DNA of 64,000 nt. Origin: AP-15 sp963732095. Lineage in GTDB: Bacteria; Pseudomonadota; Alphaproteobacteria; ATCC43930; CGMCC-115725. The notes under the pieces are model-generated. The model was not told the DNA's origin and did not search any database. It saw only the letters and a program-made list of their open reading frames with translations. Each line of letters begins with the position of its first letter. Within the stretch, counting starts at the first letter, position 1. The stretch lies in NCBI GenBank assembly GCA_963732095.1, contig CAVSZA010000063.1, positions 1-64,000 on the forward strand, written 5' to 3'. Positions 28,368 through 37,407 of this stretch are shown here, in pieces. A program made the position numbers and the translations under genes.

Positions 28368-30896
28368 GTGAAGCTCCGGGTGCTGCTCGCGGCTCTCGCC
28401 GTTTTGGTCGGCGGTGCGGCAGCTGCCGACGAGCTTGTATTGCCGAAATCAGTGGAACGAAACCAGCCTGCCGATTTCGCCTATCGCTTTGGTGCGGATT
28501 TAACCGGGCGTGCGTCTCTCGATATCGAATGGAGTGATGTCGTTGGCCGATTGGTCGAGCGTCGCCGTATCCCCGTCGATCTCGCCGAGGTCCCGGAGGT
28601 GGTCTTCTCCCTCGACCTCAGAAGAGCCGCCACCATGGGGAACCAACTCGTCGCGCATCTGTCGTTCGATGGCGTTGAACAAAACGGCGGCAATCGCCAC
28701 CTCGAGAACGAGGTACAAACCTCGTTCATCGCATCCCCGGCCGACCATCCGTGGTCGGATTATCAGATAATCATGTGGCAAGGACAGACGCCGGCCGGGT
28801 ACGCCACCTTAAAAAAGCTCGGGATCACTGCCGGAATGGTGCAAGCCGACCACCGCGATGAAGCGAGCACCGCGATGCCCAGCCTTGCCCGTCTGGTCGA
28901 AGCCGATCTGCGCTGCTATCTCGAAAACATCGCGACCGATTTCTATTCTCCTTATCACAAGTGGTATGATGGTCGCCCGGTAGACTGGCGATTTCTCGAA
29001 GCCAAACAGCGCTATTGGGCGAACCCCGGTGATCGCGCCGCGTTTATGCGAGAGCCGAGCCTTTCCGATCCGGAATGGCTGAATAAAATTCACGATCGTT
29101 TGATCCGCAGCGTGCGAGCGCTGCATCCCTATCGGCCGCTCTATTACAGTCTCGGTGACGAAACCGGCATTGGCGACCTCGCGGCGTTCTGGGACTTCGA
29201 TCTTTCCGGATTCTCTCTCGCTGCAATGCGCGAATGGCTGAAGGACCATTATGACAGCCTTGCCGCACTCAATCAGCAATGGGGCACCGCGTTCAGAGGC
29301 TGGGACGAGGTCGTACCGATGACGACCGACGAAGCGATGAAGCGCACCGACGAGAATTTTTCGGCATGGGCGGATTTTAAGGAGTGGATGGACCTCGCCT
29401 TCGCACGCGCCCTCAAGAGCGGCAGCGACGCGGTTCATTCCGCCGATCCCGCTGCGGTGTCGGCGATCGAGGGTGCCCAAATCCCCGGCTGGGGCGGTTA
29501 CGATTATTCTCGCCTCGCAACCAGCGTCGATGCGATGGAGCTGTATGCTTATGGCGAGAACATCCCGATCGCGCGCTCCTTCAACCCGGAACTGATCTTG
29601 CTGACGACCTCGTTTGGGAGTGGCCCGCGAGAGGCGCATCGGGTGTGGCGTGAGTTGCTCCGCGGAACGCGGGGTCTGATTTTGTGGGACGACAGGAGCG
29701 AGTTTGTCGGCGAAGACGGCAACCTTGGCGACAGGGGACGCGCAGCTGCGCCTTATTTCGGCGAAATACGAAACGGCGTCGGCGCCTTGATTATCAACAG
29801 CCGGCGGCACACGGACCCGATCGGTATCCTTTACTCGCCGGCGAGCAGGCGCATCCAATGGCTGCTCGATCGAAGAGCGTCGGCCGAGGAATGGAGCCGC
29901 CGCGGCGCGAGCACCGAGTATCAGGATGACGCGATCAGAGCGAGCACGCGGCAATACGCTCAGGCGTTCGAGCACATGGGCCTGCAACATCGGTTTGTGT
30001 CATCCGAACAGGTCCGGCGGGGCGAGCTCCGTGGCGATTATCGGATGCTCATACTGCCGCACACGATCGCACTTGGGTCGAACGAGGCTGCTGAGATCCG
30101 TGGCTTTGTCGAGCGCGGCGGCGTGGTCATTGCCGACAGTGAGCCGGGTCAGTTCGACGAGCACGGCCGACGGCTCACGACGCCCGCTCTGTCGGATCTA
30201 TTTGCTGGTCCGGCTAACCGTTCTGCCATCAGCTTTACCTTCGGCAAGGGGAAAGCGATCTACCTCGCCTCGGCCAATGGGCGCGACCGGCAGAACACCC
30301 AACGCCTGTCGCGAATTCTCGACAACGCGGGTGTGAAACCGCCCTTCGCTGTGCTGCGCATCGACGGCCGACCGGCCAACGATGTCGAGGCCCGTATTTT
30401 CGGCAATGGAGGGCTGACGATCGTGGCTCTCCAGCGCGACTATCTGCGTTCGTCAAACCTGGACACCCGCGAAACTGTAGTTTTGGCCTTGCCGCGGATG
30501 TTCAGCGTCTATGATGTTCGGGCACGCCAGCTGCTCGGTAATACCGACCGTCTAGAGCTCGAGCTGGGTCCGGTGGAACCGGTTCTCCTGAGCTTATCGG
30601 AGAAGCCGATCGCGCCCCCCTCGATCACCGGGCCTCGTCAGGCACATCTCGGCGAAATCGCCGAATTCCACATTCGATCGAACTCACCGGCGGAACGTGG
30701 TGTCATTCACCTCGATGTCACCGACCCCGAGGGCGCCACGATTGCTCATTATTCCGAAAACTTGCTCGTCAACGGGGCGGTCACGACCAAAGTCTTGCCG
30801 CTCGCCCTCAATGACAAAACCGGGGCCTGGACGCTCCGGGCCGCAGATCTGCCGAGCGGCGGGACCGCAACGGCGGAGCTGCAGGTCGATCCCTGA
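28368..30896 (+). CDS. Exported GH42-like (beta-galactosidase-related) glycosidase within the exopolysaccharide locus
   Basis: The 842-residue protein starts with a signal peptide (MKLRVLLAALAVLVGGAAAADE, GTG start). The central region (about residues 130-480) resembles the TIM barrel of family 42 glycosidases: ADLRCYLENIATDFYSPYH, YYSLGDETGIGDLAAFWDFDLS, MREWLKDHYDSLAALNQQWGTAFRGWDEV. A trimerisation/GATase-like domain follows (YRMLILPHTIALGSNEAAEIRGFVERGGVVIADSEPG), then C-terminal beta-sandwich segments. The GDE in SLGDETG may provide the acid/base Glu; the nucleophile is not certain. Secretion and position suggest trimming of the exported polymer. The exact family is not settled. Confidence 0.68.
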   Translation: MKLRVLLAALAVLVGGAAAADELVLPKSVERNQPADFAYRFGADLTGRASLDIEWSDVVGRLVERRRIPVDLAEVPEVVFSLDLRRAATMGNQLVAHLSFDGVEQNGGNRHLENEVQTSFIASPADHPWSDYQIIMWQGQTPAGYATLKKLGITAGMVQADHRDEASTAMPSLARLVEADLRCYLENIATDFYSPYHKWYDGRPVDWRFLEAKQRYWANPGDRAAFMREPSLSDPEWLNKIHDRLIRSVRALHPYRPLYYSLGDETGIGDLAAFWDFDLSGFSLAAMREWLKDHYDSLAALNQQWGTAFRGWDEVVPMTTDEAMKRTDENFSAWADFKEWMDLAFARALKSGSDAVHSADPAAVSAIEGAQIPGWGGYDYSRLATSVDAMELYAYGENIPIARSFNPELILLTTSFGSGPREAHRVWRELLRGTRGLILWDDRSEFVGEDGNLGDRGRAAAPYFGEIRNGVGALIINSRRHTDPIGILYSPASRRIQWLLDRRASAEEWSRRGASTEYQDDAIRASTRQYAQAFEHMGLQHRFVSSEQVRRGELRGDYRMLILPHTIALGSNEAAEIRGFVERGGVVIADSEPGQFDEHGRRLTTPALSDLFAGPANRSAISFTFGKGKAIYLASANGRDRQNTQRLSRILDNAGVKPPFAVLRIDGRPANDVEARIFGNGGLTIVALQRDYLRSSNLDTRETVVLALPRMFSVYDVRARQLLGNTDRLELELGPVEPVLLSLSEKPIAPPSITGPRQAHLGEIAEFHIRSNSPAERGVIHLDVTDPEGATIAHYSENLLVNGAVTTKVLPLALNDKTGAWTLRAADLPSGGTATAELQVDP

Positions 30897-30923
30897 TCTG
30901 CCCGGCGAGGGGCAAGCGATCCC

Positions 30924-32183
30924 ATGCGGATTTTTTACATGTGCCGCCGCGTTCCGTTTCCACCGGACCGCGGCGACAAGATCGCCGCATTCAACGAAAT
31001 CCGTCATCTTGCTGCGCGGCACGAGGTGCATGTGTTCTGCCTCGGCGATGGCGAGCAGGACCTCGCGAATATCTCCGGACTGCAAGATTTTGCAAAGAGC
31101 GTTACTGCCGCTCCGGTCGACGAATTTACGATAAAGCTGCGCGCGCTCGAGGCGCTCTTCACCGGACAGCCGCTTTCAGTGGCGGCCCTGAACGAGACGA
31201 AGCTGCACGCCGCCGTCCAGAAAAAATATGCTGAGCTGCGGCCCGACCTGATCATCGTCTACAGCTGCAACATGGGGCAGTTTGCCGAGCATTTCCCCGA
31301 TGTGCCGCGGATAATGCATTTCGGCGATCTCAACTCGCTCAAATGGCGGCAATACGCGAAACGGTCGAGCATGCCATTGAATTGGATCTACGCGATCGAG
31401 GAGCAGCGGCTTCTTGGCTACGAGCGGCACATTGCGCAGATTTTTTCGCACGCGCTGGTTCATACCGAGATCGAAAAAAGCGATTTCGAAAGGCTGATCC
31501 CGGGTGTTCCGGTGACTGTCGTCGGCAATGGCGTCGACCTCGACTATTTCCGGTCGGCGGGCGGAACCAAGGAGCCGGCATCGATGGTTTTCACCGGGGT
31601 CATGGATTACCGCCCGAACATCGATGCCGTCATCTGGTTCTGCGACGAGATCTTGCCGATTGTTCAGACGGAAATCCCGGGGGCGAATTTCACGATTTGC
31701 GGCAGCCGACCTGCGCCGGCGGTGCGCCGATTGGCCAAACGCCGCGGTGTAACGGTGACCGGCTGGGTTCCGGACGCACGCCCGTATCTCGATCGGGCAG
31801 AAATTTTTGTCGCGCCATTGCGAATGGGGCGCGGCGTGCAGAACAAGCTGCTCGAGGCGCTCGCCATGGGTCTGCCTTGCGTCGCCTCGACGGCCGCCCG
31901 CAGAGGGACGGTGGTCGACGACGGGAACGGCATGCTGGCGACCGACGAGCCGATGGAATTTGCCCGTCATGTCGCCGGTTTGCTCCAGGACGGCGCACGA
32001 CGTGCGGAGATGTCGCGAAGAGCCCGGGCCGCTGCAGAAGCGAAATACCGTTGGGACCGGCAATTGGCGGGCCTCGATCAGGTTATCGCAACAGTGGTCT
32101 CGCAGTTCCATCCAGTCGACAGTCTCCTTGGAATGCGCCCGTTGGATAACGATGCGGCCGGAGAGTTGACGGAGACGGGCTGA
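30924..32183 (+). CDS. GT4 glycosyltransferase resembling the PEP-CTERM/XrtA-associated TIGR03087 family
   Basis: The 419-residue protein begins MRIFYMCRRVPFPPDRGDKI, followed by AAFNEIRHLAARHEVHVFCLGD. From memory this is the hallmark of the sugar transferase family tied to exosortase loci. Further marks are IMHFGDLNSLKWRQYA, VTVVGNGVDLDYFRS, MVFTGVMDYRPNIDAVIWFCDEILP and the donor-site block PLRMGRGVQNKLLEALAMGLPCVAST. It begins 27 bp after the glycosidase gene and closes the locus, which continues with unrelated genes after 32.2 kb. Confidence 0.86.
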   Translation: MRIFYMCRRVPFPPDRGDKIAAFNEIRHLAARHEVHVFCLGDGEQDLANISGLQDFAKSVTAAPVDEFTIKLRALEALFTGQPLSVAALNETKLHAAVQKKYAELRPDLIIVYSCNMGQFAEHFPDVPRIMHFGDLNSLKWRQYAKRSSMPLNWIYAIEEQRLLGYERHIAQIFSHALVHTEIEKSDFERLIPGVPVTVVGNGVDLDYFRSAGGTKEPASMVFTGVMDYRPNIDAVIWFCDEILPIVQTEIPGANFTICGSRPAPAVRRLAKRRGVTVTGWVPDARPYLDRAEIFVAPLRMGRGVQNKLLEALAMGLPCVASTAARRGTVVDDGNGMLATDEPMEFARHVAGLLQDGARRAEMSRRARAAAEAKYRWDRQLAGLDQVIATVVSQFHPVDSLLGMRPLDNDAAGELTETG

Positions 32184-32628
32184 TCGACATATCATTAGCC
32201 CCGACGGGGAGCTCCGACCATTAAATCACCCAGAAGTGTCGAAAAATTTTACATCGGCAAATTAGGGTTTCCGTTTTTCTCTCGTGACGCATATATCGTG
32301 CTCCTTCCACAGCTTAGCCAATCGATCTCGCCCGCTCGCTAGGTGGCGATCGCTGCTGTCACACGCGGGCCCCAACTAATTGCCGGTCGTCGACACGGCT
32401 CGGCATGTGGCAAGACACTGTCGGAAGATTTTACATGGATGAGCAGTCACATAGCCTAAGTATTGGGTAATCAGGCTTAGCATGGAAATTGCACCGATCG
32501 TGGAGACCTAAGCTCGCTGACACGAAAAGCGAAAATGAGCGGTCGAGGCGGAATTGAAAGGATCCGGCTCATCCAGCTAGATGGTCGGCGAGCTTTCACT
32601 TGATTTGACTGTTTGGGGGGAAGAACAT
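32184..32628. other. AT-richer intergenic region
   Basis: The 445 bp show no open frame with family features. Base composition drops relative to the flanks, and AAATTTTACATCGGCAAATTA-like stretches are frequent. The region probably carries the promoter of the haloperoxidase-type genes, but no operator is recognisable. GGGGGGAAGAACAT precedes the ATG at 32629. Confidence 0.45.
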
Positions 32629-33080
32629 ATGGGCAAGCTAGAGAACGTTGTGAAGCATTCACAATCTTCTGCAAAACCTTGGGTCGGGACTGAGGGTGCC
32701 CCGGCCTCTGATGAGGAGCATTCGACGAGCAGGCGGGAATTCTATAGCCGAATACCAGGCATCGTCGCCGCAACATTAGCATGGGCTGCCGTACCTGTAA
32801 TTTCACATGCGGAGGCGGCGGAGCCCAAGGGCTCTTCCGGTGCCGCGAATAAACGAGCCGCTTATTCGTCCCAACTCGGTCTCGATGCCGCACAAGAGGA
32901 AGCCGATGTTCCCGCATCGCGCCAAATCGCCAATGGCGACGAGCAGAAATATTCTAGCTTTATTGGAAACTATCACAAAGGCTGCCGCATAACGCGATCG
33001 CCAGGTCACTCCCTCCGCCTATCAATCGTTTTTGAATGCGGTGCACCAGGGCACATTTATGCGGTGCACCAGGGCATTTA
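32629..33080 (+). pseudogene. Truncated N-terminal copy of a Tat-exported vanadium haloperoxidase
   Basis: The ATG at 32629 (RBS GGGGGGAAGAACAT) opens a Tat-type leader with STSRREFYSRIPGIVAATLAW. The following NKRAAYSSQLGLDAAQEEAD, then VPASRQIANGDEQKYSSFIG and NYHKG, aligns with NRRVSEAFEIRTAEAITDAS, VPAATNVDNGDEARYDDKGG and TYTKG of the next gene. Beyond KG the matching sequence is in another frame (LPHN, VTPSAYQSFLNAVHQGTF), so one frameshift is present. It then stops at a short tandem duplication (GCGGTGCACCAGGGCA twice, near 33040-33078). Only about 150 codons of a 600-residue enzyme remain. Confidence 0.72.
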
Positions 33081-33108
33081 AGTGAATCAAGGAAAAAAGG
33101 GCAGGGTG

Positions 33109-34887
33109 ATGATGATCCAAGAAACTGCGATTAAGTCAGATGACCAGAATGCAGATCACAGTGGGGTCCTTGAAACGGACGGTCCCTCCGTCGGCGAAAG
33201 GCCAAGAGGCGCGAATCGACGGAAGTTTCTGGGTCAAGTAGGTGCGGCGGCGACCTTTGCGGCAGGAGCGCTCGCGAGCCCGTCCGTGTCCTCCGCCCAG
33301 GCTATCGGCGGTAGCTCTAACAACCCGAGTGGACTAGCACCTCTTGCCGGTGCGACCAACCGCCGCGTGAGTGAAGCATTCGAAATCCGAACGGCGGAGG
33401 CCATTACGGACGCCAGCGTTCCAGCAGCAACGAACGTCGACAACGGCGATGAGGCGCGGTATGACGACAAAGGTGGCACGTATACGAAGGGTCTTCCGCA
33501 CGACCAATTCGGGCGGGTGAGCTTGGATGCGTACCATACCTTCAAGACGGCATTGAACAGCGGCGAGTTCTCAGATTTTGAGAATATCACCATGGGCGGT
33601 ACGCGAACGCTCAACGGCCCGCAAGCAGGATTGGCCTTCTGCTTGGTAGCACTCGATAACGCACAGTTCGGCCAGCCGCAGGTGCCGCCGGCGCCCGCCG
33701 CCGCCAGCGACCAGAATGCCACCGAACTCCTCGAACACTATTGGGCATCCTTACTGCGCGATGTTGCGTTCACGGAGTATCCTTCGAGCCCCATAGCCAC
33801 TCGGGCAGCGGCGGAATTCGGGTCTCAGCCTACCTACCTGGGTCCGCGCAACCGCAGCGGCCAAGTCACGCCGAATCTGCTCTTCCGCGGCGGCCTTCCA
33901 GGTGAAACGCTGGGGCCGTACCTCTCCCAGTTCTTCCTTCAGCCCACCTTCTTCGGCTCGCAACCCATCGACCAGCAGCAAGTCACTTATCTGCCGCACA
34001 TCGATTATGGGACCAACTTCAACGAGTGGTTGGATATCCAGAACGGCATTGATACCGGTCTGCGAAACCAGGTTGATCCGCAGTTCCGCTACCGGCGTAA
34101 TGGCCGAGATCTCGCGGCCTTTACCCACGTGGACGTGCTCTATCAGGCGTACTTCACGGCTTTCCTGGTGCTCGCAGGCATTAACGCGCCATTGAACCCC
34201 GGCAATCCCTATAACAACTCGACGACGGAGAACGGCTTCGGCACGTTCGGTGGGCCTGACTTCGCGTCGGCGCTCGCGGAAGTGGCTGCCGTGGCGCTCA
34301 ATGCAGTGTGGTATCAGAAGTGGTTTGTGCACCTCCGTCCTCGGCCAGAGGCCACAGGCGGGCTCGTACATTTGATCAAGACCGGGTTGGGGAACAAAAC
34401 CGATGTCAGGCTGAGCCACGTCATCCTGAACTCGGTCGGACTCCAACAGAGCTTCAACAAATATGGGACTTGGCTGCTCTCGCAGGCTTTTCCCGAAGGT
34501 TCGCCGACGCACCCGGCCTACCCGACCGGGCACGGAACGGTTGGCGGCGCTTGCATCACGGTGCTGAAGTTCTTCTTCGACGGCAATTTCGTGATCCCGA
34601 ACCCGGTGGTCCCGACGAGCGATGGCCTGTCCCTCGTTTCCTACACTGGTTCGGATGCGGGTCAGCTCACGGTCAATGGCGAACTAAATAAGCTCGGCCA
34701 CAACGTCAGTTTCGGTCATGGGATCCACGCCGGCATCCACTGGCGCAGCGACACCGACACCTCTTTGCTGCTAGGCGAGGCAGTGGCGCTTAGCTTTCTC
34801 AGGGATAGGGCAAAAACGTACAACGAGCCGTTCACTGTCAGATTAACCAAATTCGACGGGACGACCGCGACCGTCTCCAACCGATAG
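33109..34887 (+). CDS. Tat-exported vanadium-dependent haloperoxidase family protein
   Basis: The Tat leader has NRRKFLGQVGAAATFAAGAL. The C-terminal half carries the vanadate-binding architecture: YQKWFVHLRPRPEATGG (Lys and Arg), HPAYPTGHGTVGGACI (acid-base His at residue 468, GH at 475) and AGIHWRSDTDTSLLLGEAVAL (ligand His 544). These enzymes use peroxide and vanadate to oxidise halides. The position six residues before the ligand His, usually Arg in algal bromoperoxidases, is Gly (GHGIHAGIHW), so activity may be altered. The start at 33109 (ATGATG) follows GGGCAGGG; the frame extends to a GTG at 33082. Base composition is lower in GC than the neighbours. Confidence 0.85.
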   Translation: MMIQETAIKSDDQNADHSGVLETDGPSVGERPRGANRRKFLGQVGAAATFAAGALASPSVSSAQAIGGSSNNPSGLAPLAGATNRRVSEAFEIRTAEAITDASVPAATNVDNGDEARYDDKGGTYTKGLPHDQFGRVSLDAYHTFKTALNSGEFSDFENITMGGTRTLNGPQAGLAFCLVALDNAQFGQPQVPPAPAAASDQNATELLEHYWASLLRDVAFTEYPSSPIATRAAAEFGSQPTYLGPRNRSGQVTPNLLFRGGLPGETLGPYLSQFFLQPTFFGSQPIDQQQVTYLPHIDYGTNFNEWLDIQNGIDTGLRNQVDPQFRYRRNGRDLAAFTHVDVLYQAYFTAFLVLAGINAPLNPGNPYNNSTTENGFGTFGGPDFASALAEVAAVALNAVWYQKWFVHLRPRPEATGGLVHLIKTGLGNKTDVRLSHVILNSVGLQQSFNKYGTWLLSQAFPEGSPTHPAYPTGHGTVGGACITVLKFFFDGNFVIPNPVVPTSDGLSLVSYTGSDAGQLTVNGELNKLGHNVSFGHGIHAGIHWRSDTDTSLLLGEAVALSFLRDRAKTYNEPFTVRLTKFDGTTATVSNR

Positions 34888-35223
34888 CCTTCAGCGACCG
34901 TAGCGGGACGCCATATGGTGTCTCTCTGGCTGGCGGGTTTAGCTGGGTCATCCAAGTCTAATGCCTTCGAACAGGCCCCGCTTGGCGGCGGGACGACCGC
35001 GGCTAAGCTCGTCTACCCGCTGGGCGGACGGGCTTTCGATCTGCAGGGAACTGACTCGCATAAATTGGCGATTGGTCCGTTCCCCTCGGTTGTGAGCCAG
35101 GACCTGGCCGAGCGGGCAGCGGGGCCGGTCTGATCAAATACGGAAACTCCGCGCGAAGCGGCTTGACGCGGGTGTCCTCAGGACTAGGCTGCTCAAATGC
35201 GCTGAAGGGGACGCCGGGAGCCT
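34888..35223. other. Intergenic region before the cyclase pair
   Basis: A 72-codon open frame (34915-35133) exists, but it has no recognisable domain and no ribosome-binding site. I see no terminator hairpin after the haloperoxidase gene and no CRP-type site here. Confidence 0.4.
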
Positions 35224-36996
35224 GTGGCAGATTCGAGAGTAGAGCATAGGTTTGCCGTCATTTTGTGCGCCGATGTCGTCGGCTACTCGCGGCTGATGGG
35301 CATCGACGAGGAGGGCACCCTGGCGGCGCTCAGAGCGGTCCGCCAAGATCTCGTCGACCCGAAGATCGCCGAGCACCGGGGCCGCATCGTGCGCACGATG
35401 GGCGACGGCCTGCTGGTCGAGTTCAGCAGCGTCGTAGACGCCGTGCGCTCCGCGATCGCGATCCAACGGGCAATGCCGGAGCTGAGTGCCGATGTGCCGG
35501 CCGACAGGCGCCTCCAGTTTCGCTTCGCGATCAACATGGGCGATGTGGTCTCGGACGGCGATCTGATCTACGGCGATGGTGTCGCCATCGCTTCCCGGAT
35601 GGAGGCGTTGGCCGAACCGGGCGGGATCAACGTCAGCCGCGCGGTGCGCGACCAGGTTCGCGATCGCCTACCGATCATGTTCGAGGATTGTGGCCAGCAC
35701 GAGGTCAAGAACATCAATCGCCCGGTGCGCGTCTTCCGCGTCGTGCTGGAAGAAAGACCTGCCGGCCCGGCGAGCGCCGGCCGCCGCAGAGCCGCCGCGC
35801 CGGTCGACCGGCCTGCGCTCGCCGTGTTGCCGTTTCAAAACCTCGGCGGCGATGCCGAGACCGAGTTCTTTCTCGACAGCGTGGCCGAGGATTTGATCAC
35901 CGAGCTGGCGCGTGCCCGGTGGTTCTCGATCGTCGCCCGCAACACCAGCTTCAGCTACAAGGGAAAGGGTGCTGATTCGAAGCAGGTCGCGCGTGAGCTC
36001 GGCGTGCGGTATGTGGTCGAGGGCAGCTTGCGCAAGGCGGGCAACCGGGTGCGCATTTCTTGTCAGCTCGCCGAGGCGGCGAGCGGTCAGCATCTGTGGG
36101 CCGACCGCTTCGACGGCACCCTCGAAGACACGTTCGATCTGCAGGACAGGATCACTGAAAGCGTGATCGGCTCGGTCGCGCCGGTGCTGCGCGAAGCCGA
36201 GATAGAGCGGGCGCGCCGCAAGCCCGAGGCAAACCAGGACGCCTACGATCTCACCTTGCGCGCCTTTCCTCCGACCTTCGCCGAAACCGCGGAAGACAAC
36301 GAGGAGGCGCTGCGGTTGTTGACCGACGCGCTGGAGGCCGATCCCGCTTTCGCGATGGCCAATGCCCTGGCCGCGTGGTGCTATCAGCAGCGCCATCTGA
36401 TGGATTGGCCGGGGGTGCAACCCGATGATCGGGAGGCTGCAAGACGGATGGCGCGGGTCGCGATCGACGAAGGGGCCGACGCACCGCTCGCCCTCGCGCT
36501 GGGGGGCGCGGTACACGCCAGCCTGACGCGCGACCATGATTTTGCGCTCGCGGCCGTCGACCGCGCCATGATGATCAATACCAACGCCGCCGCGGTTCTT
36601 GCCTTCGATGCGCTGACGAGATGTGTTTGCGGTTCCTATGACGCCGCGATTGAGCATGCCGAGAAAGCGCTGCAGCTGAGCCCGTTGGAGCCGCTCGTCT
36701 ATCATGCGGCGTTGGCGCTGGCGCTGGCTTGTCTGCTGTCCGGCCGCACCGACGACGCCGTCGCGCGTGCCCGCAAGGCGATCGAAGGCAACCGCAACTT
36801 CGGCTTTCCCTATTGCATCCTCGCATTGGCCTGCGCCAGGCTTGGCCGTCCCGACGAGGCGGTGGAGGCGGTGCGTCAGCTGGTCCGCGTCGCACCGCGC
36901 TTTCGCCTTGGGTCGTTGCGCAGGATCCGCTTGGCCGACGAGGCGCGCTTCCAATCCGACCTCGAACTGCTGCGGGCCGCACACCTGCCCGAGTAA
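35224..36996 (+). CDS. Class III cyclase-homology / TolB-like / TPR protein, metal-site half (C1-like)
   Basis: The 590-residue protein has an N-terminal cyclase homology domain (1-175), a TolB-like domain (about 195-330: LAVLPFQNLGGDAETEFFLDSVAEDLI, GVRYVVEGSLRKAGNRVRISCQL) and TPR repeats to the end. Both metal-binding Asp are present: D17 in CADVVGYS and D61 in RTMGDGLL. The other active-site positions are altered: the substrate Lys is R57, the adenine-site Asp is L114 and the transition-state Asn is A121 (GDGVAIASR); Arg 125 remains. Alone it should be a poor adenylyl cyclase. A GTG start follows GGGAG. The gene downstream holds the complementary set of residues. Confidence 0.85.
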   Translation: MADSRVEHRFAVILCADVVGYSRLMGIDEEGTLAALRAVRQDLVDPKIAEHRGRIVRTMGDGLLVEFSSVVDAVRSAIAIQRAMPELSADVPADRRLQFRFAINMGDVVSDGDLIYGDGVAIASRMEALAEPGGINVSRAVRDQVRDRLPIMFEDCGQHEVKNINRPVRVFRVVLEERPAGPASAGRRRAAAPVDRPALAVLPFQNLGGDAETEFFLDSVAEDLITELARARWFSIVARNTSFSYKGKGADSKQVARELGVRYVVEGSLRKAGNRVRISCQLAEAASGQHLWADRFDGTLEDTFDLQDRITESVIGSVAPVLREAEIERARRKPEANQDAYDLTLRAFPPTFAETAEDNEEALRLLTDALEADPAFAMANALAAWCYQQRHLMDWPGVQPDDREAARRMARVAIDEGADAPLALALGGAVHASLTRDHDFALAAVDRAMMINTNAAAVLAFDALTRCVCGSYDAAIEHAEKALQLSPLEPLVYHAALALALACLLSGRTDDAVARARKAIEGNRNFGFPYCILALACARLGRPDEAVEAVRQLVRVAPRFRLGSLRRIRLADEARFQSDLELLRAAHLPE

Positions 36997-37332
36997 GCGC
37001 GGCCACTGCGCGGAGGGAGACCCCTGTTCCGCCTGATAATTCAGGGCAAGAACAGGTGGGATTCCGGCTCGGCGGCAGAAATCCTCGCCTTTGTCAGACC
37101 CGGCGGCGAAATGACAGGAACCGACCCAAAGGCCCCTAAAGGGCGGAGAGGGGCTCTTCGTTCGGACTGCTCGGTTCTCTTGGTCAGGCGCTCAGCCGTA
37201 TAGGCAAACTGCATCGCGGTCTCCGTGCATAAGTGAGGACGGTACCACGCCATTAGGGCAATTTTCGGGTCGGCTTCCGCTCCCTACACTTGGCGGACCG
37301 ACCCGGACCGAGACAGAGAAAATTCGCGCAAG
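36997..37332. other. Intergenic region between the two cyclase genes
   Basis: The gap contains a stem GGGTCGG ... CCGACCC (about 37270-37305) and the weak hairpin CCCCT ... AGGGG near 37130-37155. Neither is followed by a clear T-run. No open frame of interest is seen. The promoter of the second cyclase lies at its right end, next to the CRP-type site. Confidence 0.45.
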
Positions 37333-37348
37333 TGTGAGCTAGTTCACA
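37333..37348. promoter_or_regulatory. CRP-type operator upstream of the second cyclase
   Basis: TGTGA-GCTAGT-TCACA fits the CRP consensus. The flanks extend the symmetry by two bases on each side (AGTGTGA ... TCACACT). It ends 59 bp before the GTG start at 37408, matching almost exactly the spacing of the site upstream of the metzincin gene. An activating or autoregulatory role by a cAMP-CRP-like protein is inferred. Confidence 0.68.
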
Positions 37349-37407
37349 CTATACTGCCGGAGCAGCGGAGAATTTTGCTGCATCTTAGTTAAAGGTGCAC
37401 GGCTGCC

